The notes beneath the pieces were generated by a model. It was given only the letters and a program-made list of their open reading frames with translations. It had not been told where the DNA came from and made no database searches. The position numbers were made by a program, and so were the translations under genes. This document shows, piece after piece, positions 56,960-64,000 of a stretch of DNA of 64,000 bases. The stretch comes from Absidia repens (Eukaryota; Mucoromycota; Mucoromycetes; Mucorales; Cunninghamellaceae), in contig MCGE01000009.1 of the NCBI GenBank assembly GCA_002105175.1, positions 310,001 through 374,000 on the forward strand, given 5' to 3'. Position 1 is the stretch's first letter, and every line of letters begins with the position of its first letter.

Positions 56960-58824
56960 ATGGTAACAAGCGAATTTGGACATAGCAACACCTTACCCCT
57001 GGATATGCGCATTTATCCTCTCTCCTCTTCTCCCGCAACCAATCCATTTTTTCAAACAGACACCAAGTTACCTTTGACTGACGATGTTACTACTATCTTT
57101 GTAGTTGGGTTTCCTGATGACATGGCTGAACGAGAATTCCAAAATATGTTCCTGTTTTGCCCTGGTTTTGAAGCAGCTTCTCTCAAATGGCATTGCAAGG
57201 ATCAAGAAGACGACACTTCGATCGGCTCAAATAATGGGAAGAAGCAAATGGTAAGTATAGAGCGGGTGATGGAAATTGAACCGTCTTTGTGTATATGTAT
57301 ATATTTGTAGTAATTGGTCTGACTCATGATTTTCTGTGTTTGGTTTTAGATTGGTTTTGCAAAATTCCATACTCGCCTAGAAGCAATGGAAGCGGTGGAC
57401 ATTATTAGCGGGAAAAAAGTGGATCAAGATAAAGGCGTGGTACTCAAGGCGGAAATGGCAAAGAAGAACTTACATGTGAAACGGGGTTCGGTTGCACCTA
57501 TTGCCAACACTCTTCTTCCTGCATCCTCTGCCACCTTATTACAGCAACAATCAACATTACCTTTGTCAACTCATATGATTTCTGGTGAATTATCTTCTTC
57601 ATCAACGACTACAAGCACAGCAATGACGGCGGATACAACAACAACAGATTCAGGTCTAGAAACAAGTGCTATTATGGTAGCAGCTGATCCAACACCAACG
57701 GTCACTTCTACCTCATCAAACTTATCAACACCTACACCTATATCATCAATAGGAGGTAGAAATTCTGTGGCGGGCGACGGTACAATGAGCCTTTTATCTA
57801 AAAAATTGGCCCGGCACCCGGCGTCTTCTATATCCTCTTCCAATGGATCTTATGATGCCTTCTCTCCTTTGCCAAGTGACCTTCTCTCGCCTGCTGATTA
57901 CAAGATCGATCCCTTTTTGAATGATCCATTTACTACATATGTATCAACACCGTCTGTGCCAGTCTTCCAGGACTCCTTATTTCGGAACACTCGATCCAAT
58001 TCGTTTGATGACCGGCCTCCTTCTGAAATTGGTTTGATGTCTCCTCCTCGTCATCGTCATCTTGGTGGTGGCACGTCCTCTGGTACCATGATAGGATCCA
58101 ATCAAGACGGGCACGGCAATATCATTAGGATGAGTACCGCACCTTCTTTGGCAACATCATCAACCAGTGCTGGACATACTATTCAACAACAACAATCGCA
58201 TCGCCCACTTCAACAACAGCAGTCGTACCACCCTCTTCAACAGCAACAACAATACCATCCCTATCAAATGACACCGTCACCTTTCAAATTGATCGACGAT
58301 GATCCTTATGATTACTTATCGAAGTCAACACCTGTCTCGGAGGATCGTTTATTTGGCACCTCACCTTTATTTGATGACTTGATGGCGAATCGAATGGGCT
58401 CTTTGACAATGCAAGCCAACACGTTGACGGACGCAGCACGCTCACCCAATGTCCCTTCCTTCCAGCATCGACCTTCCAACCCGACCGACCAGAATCCCCT
58501 TGCAACACATTGTATGTTGGCAATTTACCACCCAATACCAACGAAGACGAACTCCGACAACTGTTCAGTCCATGCCGTGGCTACAAACGCATGTGTTTTC
58601 GGAACAAGCCTCAGGGTCCCATGTGTTTTGTGGAATTCGATGATGTGGTATTTGCAACGCAGGCATTGAATGAACATCAAGGCACCAGTTTGACCACTTC
58701 TGTCAAAGGTGGCATTCGGTTGTCTTTTAGCAAGAACCCACTTTTCATCAAAGGCGGCCACCCTGGTGCTCCGTTCCTCAACGGCAAGTCAGCTTCTGCT
58801 TCTATCGATCCTTCTCAACTGTGA
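56960..58824 (+). CDS. Whi3/Scw1-like two-RRM RNA-binding protein with apparent frameshift
   Basis: Exons 56960-57250 and 57350-58824. RRM1 starts [20 protein letters not shown] and continues after the intron with [18 protein letters not shown] long Ser/Thr/Gln-rich middle follows. RRM2 ([51 protein letters not shown]) lies in another frame from the middle region. The frames meet at the CCCC run 58496-58499; one more C would give the family's usual [16 protein letters not shown]2 of this type (Whi3, S. pombe Scw1) binds mRNAs in cell-cycle and cell-wall control. A sequencing error is the simplest explanation, since the downstream frame is intact to the natural end; a real mutation would remove RRM2. 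Confidence 0.88.
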
Positions 58825-59892
58825 CACTTCCTCTCTTCCTTTGTTATTAGCATCCTTCTAGTAGTATATCAGGTTTTCTCTTTTTATTTTTATCATGCAT
58901 TTTGTCAACTTTTCATTTATTACTACTTTTATTTAAAATTATCATCCATTCTTCTTTCATGCATCCCTTCACCATTTCATATCGTTATTTTATTGCTGGT
59001 TATATTTGACCATTTATATGATATTATATCTCATTTCTTAGACACTCTTTATCTGTTATCGCATTATCATTATTATCATTATTATCTATCATTATTATTA
59101 TTATTATTATCATTATTATTATCACTATCATTTATTCTACTCAATAAATAATCTGGCAGTTTGCTACAGGTTTTGAAATTTACATTATTTTGACTTCAAA
59201 CAAAAACGAAAATGCAGATTATGGTGGGAAGGGATTAGGCAGCACTCTTGGAGAGGGTAGAATTCAGTAGGGAATGCGACATCTAACTGATTATCCCACT
59301 GTAGAAACATGATTAATGTGAAGTATTGACTATAGGGGGGGTTGTCGACGATGATAGGATAGCGTGATTACCGTTGGCATGAAAAAAATAGTAATAATCT
59401 GGAACGGGCTGCATGATACCTCGATGAAGTAGCTTAGTTCAAGATTTTGAATGGACTCTACAGTTCGTGGTCAAAGTGACGGTCCTATGCATCGTTTTTG
59501 AAATTTCATTGTGGTCGGGTTTATATAAGATATCACAATGGGTTGCGAGATCTTGGCGCCGGTAATAAATAGCTTATTTCGATTATAAATGTTTATATTT
59601 ATAATACATGTATATGTAAGTACGGATGTATGTATAAAGTATTGCATCGTTGCATATTTTTGATCTGATTTATTTTAGACATCTCATATTGATGAGAGTG
59701 AAAGTTGAGGATCAGATAAGATAATCCATGACAGTTAATAAACTAAGGGGATATTCGGCATCATTTGGTCGGGCCATTGATTTTCCGTCACTCAGACCCT
59801 AATCAATGAACTTTGATATAAACCAAATATATATAAATGTATTGTATATTTCTTTTATTTATTTGTTACAAAAAAAAACCACACAGAAAATA
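58825..59892. other. Intergenic with trinucleotide repeat
   Basis: 3' region of the RRM gene, an (ATT/ATC)n microsatellite at about 59066-59143, then the upstream region of the oxidoreductase gene. No coding exon was recognised. Confidence 0.55.
59066..59143. repeat. (ATT)n/(ATC)n microsatellite
   Basis: Imperfect runs of ATTATC and ATTATT, followed by an AATAAATAATC motif that may act as a polyadenylation signal of the RRM gene. Confidence 0.85.
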
Positions 59893-61399
59893 ATGCGTAC
59901 TTGCGTGATAGTAGGAGCTGGCTATGCTGGCATTGGCCTTGCTAAATCGTTGGAGAAACAGTTAGGTGATGACAATGTGAGGGTGATTTTGATAGACACA
60001 AAGTCACACTTTTATCATAGTATTGGAGGTCTTCGTGCCGGTGTTCAAGACTTGGATGATCGTATATTCATTCCTTACTCAAAGCTATTCTTATCTTCCA
60101 AAAATCAAGTGGTGCATGCCACTGTTACTCGATTTGACGAATCAATGGTATATTTAGACACCGACGTTCCTGACTTTGGCAGTGCCATCGAATTTGATTT
60201 TTTGGTACTAAAAAAAAAAAAAAAAATCCCAACTCCTTCTTTCTTTTAAACTCTTGCTCTTGTTATTATGACTGCTAGGTCGTCGCTACTGGGATGCGGT
60301 ATGCTGCTCCTGCAAGAATTCATACAGCTACTTTAGAAGAAGGACTTGCTCAACTGCAACATATTCGGCAACACATTCGACAAGCAACCTCGATATTGAT
60401 AGTTGGCGGTGGACCAGTGGGGTTAGAACTCGTGGGCGAAATACGACAAGTCGACAATGAAAAGAAGATAACACTTATTCACAGCAAGTCTCAGCTCGGC
60501 AATCCTGACTACATTCCACTCAAAATGCATCACAAACTAATGAATTTACTGACCTCCAGCAATGTCGACGTGATTCTCAACGATAGGGCAACACTTCCTT
60601 CTTTGCTAAACCAGCAACAGGAACACGAACGAACCATATTTGTCCCAAGCACCCCTTTACCTCCTACACAAAATGGAATAGACATGTCAAGTGTGGACTT
60701 GGTCCTTTTAGCGAATGGAAGCAAACCGCATGTGGATTGGATCAAGAACAGCTACCCTTCATTGGTACAAGAGAATGATGGATTTGTCAAGGTCAAACCT
60801 ACGTTACAATTGGATCATCCTAAATTAGCCAGCAAGTGCTTTGCTATTGGCGATGTTGCTGCTCTCAATGAATCGAAAATGGCCTATCGGACTCGTGCCC
60901 ATGGTGCTGTGGTTGCTGCTAATATAGTCAAACTCTTACAAGATCCAAAGACACCATTGGAAGCTCTCAAGAAATACAAATCAGGCGCTCACCTTGGTTT
61001 GATCACTTTTGGAGAGGTATAGTAACACATAAATATATATCTTTTTGGTTATTATCTAATATATTGACCCTTTTCTCATTTTTTTTTTTTTCCAATTTGT
61101 GTAGGATAGAGGTGTTTTATTGTTGCCATGGGGTATTGTTGCCGGGAACTGGATATCTAGTATGTTGAAAAGCAAGAAACTAATGATTGATCGGATGTGG
61201 AAGGAACTGAATCAGCCTACACCTCCAAGGTAAGGAAAAATAAACAATGTGTGGTTTTGATTGAACTAAACTCATCTTTTATAATAGATTACCGTCCAAC
61301 TCTACGTCTTCCATTGGAGCACCATTCTATGTTGCTCTTTTTGTGGCGGTTACCTCGGCAACCGCTGCTGCTTACAAATATTGCTGCTCTGAAAAATGA
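59893..61399 (+). CDS. AIF/AMID-type FAD oxidoreductase with C-terminal membrane segment
   Basis: Four exons: 59893-60204, 60279-61016, 61105-61229 and 61288-61399, giving 428 residues. It has an N-terminal FAD Rossmann motif VIVGAGYAGIGLAKSL, VVATGMRYAAPAR, a second (NAD(P)H) dinucleotide motif ILIVGGGPVGLELVGEI, VLLANGSKPHVDW and FAIGDVAALNESKMAYRTRA, the typical GD motif of the family. A C-terminal hydrophobic stretch (APFYVALFVAVTSATAAA) suggests a tail anchor. It resembles AMID/AIFM2/FSP1-type NAD(P)H-quinone oxidoreductases, acting at membranes or mitochondria in redox homeostasis. The start MRTCVIVGAG is chosen because upstream codons are a T-rich leader. Confidence 0.92.
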
Positions 61400-63700
61400 A
61401 TTTTGCCTATCTTAGTTTATTTTAGTATGATCATCTTCTTTCTTATATTGCATTTTTCTTTATTTACATCTATCAATAAAAAAACAATTTATATACTATT
61501 GTTATTTGTCTTTTGTTTTTGTCTGGCGTGGGGCGGGGGCGAGAAAGACAATAAAACATAAACCGGAGTTGGGGAATATTTTGACTATCTCTGAGGATGT
61601 GGGAGGACGATGTTTGGTTAAATAAGCTTGGATGACGTGGGGCCAAGAATGACCTAGTAGAGTGTTCATTTTACTGAGGGCACACATACACATATATACA
61701 CCACATTAATAGAGAACAGTCAAATGAATTTTATAATATTAGTTAGTAATTATTGCATAGGAAAACATATGTTAACGAGGAAAATGATATTCCAATAGAT
61801 GATACTTAATAAAACTGCAAATTTTATTGACTCAATATTGTTAGATATTAAAACTAAAGAAGAGTCGTTTATTGGAGTAAGGGATCTGATAGAAGGATCT
61901 ATTGCAGAAAGTATGAGGGGGACTAAAGTTGGATCAGAAGAGCATTCAGCACTAATCTACAGGGCGTTTGTAAAATGGAACTGGTATACTATACAATATA
62001 TGAGAATGACTAAAGGGTTACTTTTATATTGATGCACAACGATAGCCTGCACTCATCATCAGAGATTGATGGTAATAAAAAAGGAATTATTTTATAAAAT
62101 AAGATAGAGAATAATGGGACATTGTTCATTGAAGTAAGTAAAAGAGATATATTTTATTCAGATGTAGATACAAGCTAGTGACGAACTAAGACTAAACTAA
62201 ACTAATGGAAATACCAAAAGGCCAACTAATGGTGGCTCTAAATCTTGAATCCAAAATGAAAGAGTTTCCCCATGCATGTTGCAATCCCTGAGTTGAAAAC
62301 CCTTCTAAACTAGTCCTGACACTAATCTAAGATCGCCATAACCACAATGAAGCTGAATGATGAAGGGAAAAAAGAAAGACAGGGAAAAATAAAAATTAAG
62401 GAGAAAATAAATATTCATGCTGGCGGGGGTTGAATTGTGTTTTTGCTCCTCTATTTTACAACGTCGACATAATACACAGCATCGTCAACAAGGTGGTTCT
62501 CTTCTGATAACAGCAACTTCCGTCATCCAATGTAGTATTCACTGTTTATTACCTCGTTTAATACACACAGGCAGCTTTAACGCCTCGCATTCAGACATGT
62601 GTCATAGTATTATAGTTAAACTAGTTTAGTTTAGTTGTCTTATTTTACATCGCATCTGAATAAAACATATCTTGTCTCTTTACTTTTACTGCATTTCTCA
62701 TACGTTTAATTTTTCTTGTCCAATAAATATACCCACATTTTACTTCACTGTACAGTCTACCGCTCTATAAAAGCTCATGTATCTGCGCAAAAAAAAAAAA
62801 AAAAAAAAAAAAAAGAACAAGGTTAGGGATGACGCGACATTGAACAGCTGTTGTACTCAGTGCTCATTGGGTGTCAAATATAAGGGTTAAAGAAATTTCT
62901 TGAATAGTTTAAAAAATAGCAGTGCGCATGACAAAAAGACAGCGAAGGACGCATCAACGTGTGATGATTGAACTGCACTAGATGGTATTTAGATTACCCA
63001 CATAAAGTTCTCTTTGAAGGGGGTCGGTACTGTAAACGTCCTGGTGTTGCAATTCCTCGACTTCTCAACCAAAATCAATCAACTTTCAAATGTCTAAGGC
63101 TTTTTTTTTTATCAAAAATCAGCCATATAACTTTGTTCCTTTGCACCTTTACTATCATATTACGTGGCGGAAAGCTCTATGACCAGGTCAAAAATAGATC
63201 TTCGCATTTTCTGTGCAATTCGACTTTATTTTCACCTTTTTATTAAATTGCACCTTTCGATAATAAAATAAAATGAAGTGGCAACAGGATAAACAAAGGT
63301 AATAATAAGATAATATGATATAAAAGGAGCAATGCTATTAAGCTGAATAATTTAAAATATAATAGTAGTATCATAACGGCGTGTTGGTAAGTCTGTAAAT
63401 GAACGTTGAGTTTTATATTGACATGTCGGAATATCATTTCCTGTGATGTGAGTGTCATGAATATCAAAAAGGAGAGCAAATTTCTAATGGATTTGGAATG
63501 CATGGAAATAAAATGGATACGTACACAGATTCACAAAGAGTCAGTAATAAATAGAAGAGCGTAAAATATATTTATTGATACATATGCGTAATGGGACGAA
63601 TAAAATAATAAAACTAACTAATAATCTAAAATCTACACTATATACAAAAGGTCCACAAGCAATTAACTAAAGTTCGCCATGTTCCACCTGTCCGTCCTTG
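61400..63700. other. Large intergenic region with repeat copy F
   Basis: 3' region of the oxidoreductase gene and repeat copy F (about 61.8-62.44 kb), then a roughly 27-nt A tract near 62790. A diverged segment at 62990-63200 resembles the right flank of copy D. A minus-strand frame at 61693-61502 (MNTLLGHSWPHVIQAYLTKH inside it) looks mildly coding-like but could not be extended. Confidence 0.5.
61790..62440 (+). repeat. Interspersed repeat family, copy F
   Basis: Shows AGGGATCTGATAGAAGGATC, AGATATTAAAACTAAAG (as in E), AATGGGACATTGTTCATTGAA, GACTAAACTAAACTAATGG and AAAATGAAAGAGTTTCCCCA. The core is degenerate, ATTCATGCTGGCGGGGGTTG, at 62412-62431. Confidence 0.85.
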
Positions 63701-64000
63701 TTACTTCTTTGCCTTATTCTTCTTCTTGGTGGATCGTTCATTCAAATACATGGACAAAAAGTCACCCTGTCCACCAATGGTTTTCTTCTTTTTTGATGAT
63801 GCCTTGGTGTCACTATCGTCGTCGTCACTGTCACTGTCCTGGGATGATCGTTTACCGGTGTTGTTCTTGTCCTTCACCCACGTTTTACCTCCTTTTCCCG
63901 AGTCATTTTCAATATCACGCTTAGTAGCCGCTCGTTTGTTTTGATTAAGGATCTTGTTTTTAAGTTGTACTTGATGTCGACTAGGAGCGGTACCGTTGGC
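63701..64000 (-). CDS. Lys-rich, probably nuclear/nucleolar protein, C-terminal fragment
   Basis: One hundred codons open from the right edge to a stop at 63703-63701. The fragment reads QVQLKNKILNQNKRAATKRD, then TWVKDKNNTGKRSSQDSDSD, an acidic Asp/Ser stretch, and ends GQGDFLSMYLNERSTKKKNK then AKK. The mix of basic and acidic blocks is typical of nucleolar proteins. The family cannot be fixed without the N-terminal part. The 5' end lies outside the window. Confidence 0.7.
   Translation of the reverse strand, partial: ANGTAPSRHQVQLKNKILNQNKRAATKRDIENDSGKGGKTWVKDKNNTGKRSSQDSDSDDDDSDTKASSKKKKTIGGQGDFLSMYLNERSTKKKNKAKK

Noticed and set aside
61502..61693. 63-codon minus frame including HSWPHVIQAYLTKH, faintly like the start of PRELI-type proteins
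   Set aside because: It cannot be extended without running into the convergent oxidoreductase gene; the similarity is too weak to call.

Overview
The window looks like a stretch of an early-diverging filamentous fungus, most likely Mucoromycota/Mucorales. This is inferred from A+T-rich intergenic DNA with many long poly(dA:dT) tracts, many short introns (about 50-110 bp, a few longer) with GTAAGT-type donors, small compact genes, Q/N/S-rich regulators, and protein families typical of fungi. I see no rRNA, convincing tRNA, CRISPR array, prokaryotic operon or intact transposase.

Layout. 1-95: start of a mitochondrial carrier (-). 903-1940: secreted Cys-containing protein (-). 2665-5198: Vts1/Smaug-type SAM-domain RNA-binding protein (-). 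7030-8979: F-box protein with a C-terminal Cys cluster (-). 9899-11147: UMP-CMP kinase with a mitochondrial-like leader (-), divergent from ribosomal stalk protein P1 (11436-11892, +). 12674-13549: degenerate J-domain-like protein (-), divergent from a KH-like protein (13780-15993, +). 18606-21041: mitochondrial Hsp70 (-). 21753-22238: a RAMP4/Ysy6 gene whose first exon is only the ATG (+). 22783-23987: Rho GTPase (+). 26196-28053: membrane phosphodiesterase/nucleotide pyrophosphatase with an apparent frameshift (-). 31252-32145: four-helix membrane protein (+). 34499-34936: secreted double-psi beta-barrel protein (-). 36294-38096: CUE-like/CCCH protein (+). 39041-40378: Con7-like C2H2 factor (+). 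43651-45207: GPI-type aspartic protease (+). 45555-47402: PacC/Rim101 (+). 47916-50536: Fat1-type very-long-chain acyl-CoA synthetase (+). 51004-51747: SmD3 (-). 52125-53300: acyl-CoA thioesterase-like protein (-). 54954-56259: uridine-kinase-like protein (-). 56960-58824: Whi3/Scw1-like RRM protein with an apparent frameshift (+). 59893-61399: AIF/AMID-type oxidoreductase (+). 63701-64000: C-terminus of a Lys-rich protein (-).

Between the genes lies an interspersed repeat family, about 0.2-0.9 kb per copy, with at least six copies (about 16.8-17.5, 25.6-25.9, 28.8-29.7, 33.4-34.1, 41.6-42.3 and 61.8-62.4 kb). Most of the larger gaps carry a copy. It has no coding capacity that I can see, internal sub-repeats, and a conserved CACGTGGGCGG-containing core in most copies. 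This is the most novel-looking element of the window.

The genes are not an operon or a pathway cluster. Thematic neighbours exist: PacC sits directly downstream of a secreted/GPI aspartic protease and has three GCCAAG PacC-type sites in its own upstream region, and stress-type AGGGG/CCCCT motifs occur upstream of the double-psi-barrel and mtHsp70 genes. Several small or spliced genes too short for simple ORF scanning are proposed with stated confidence.
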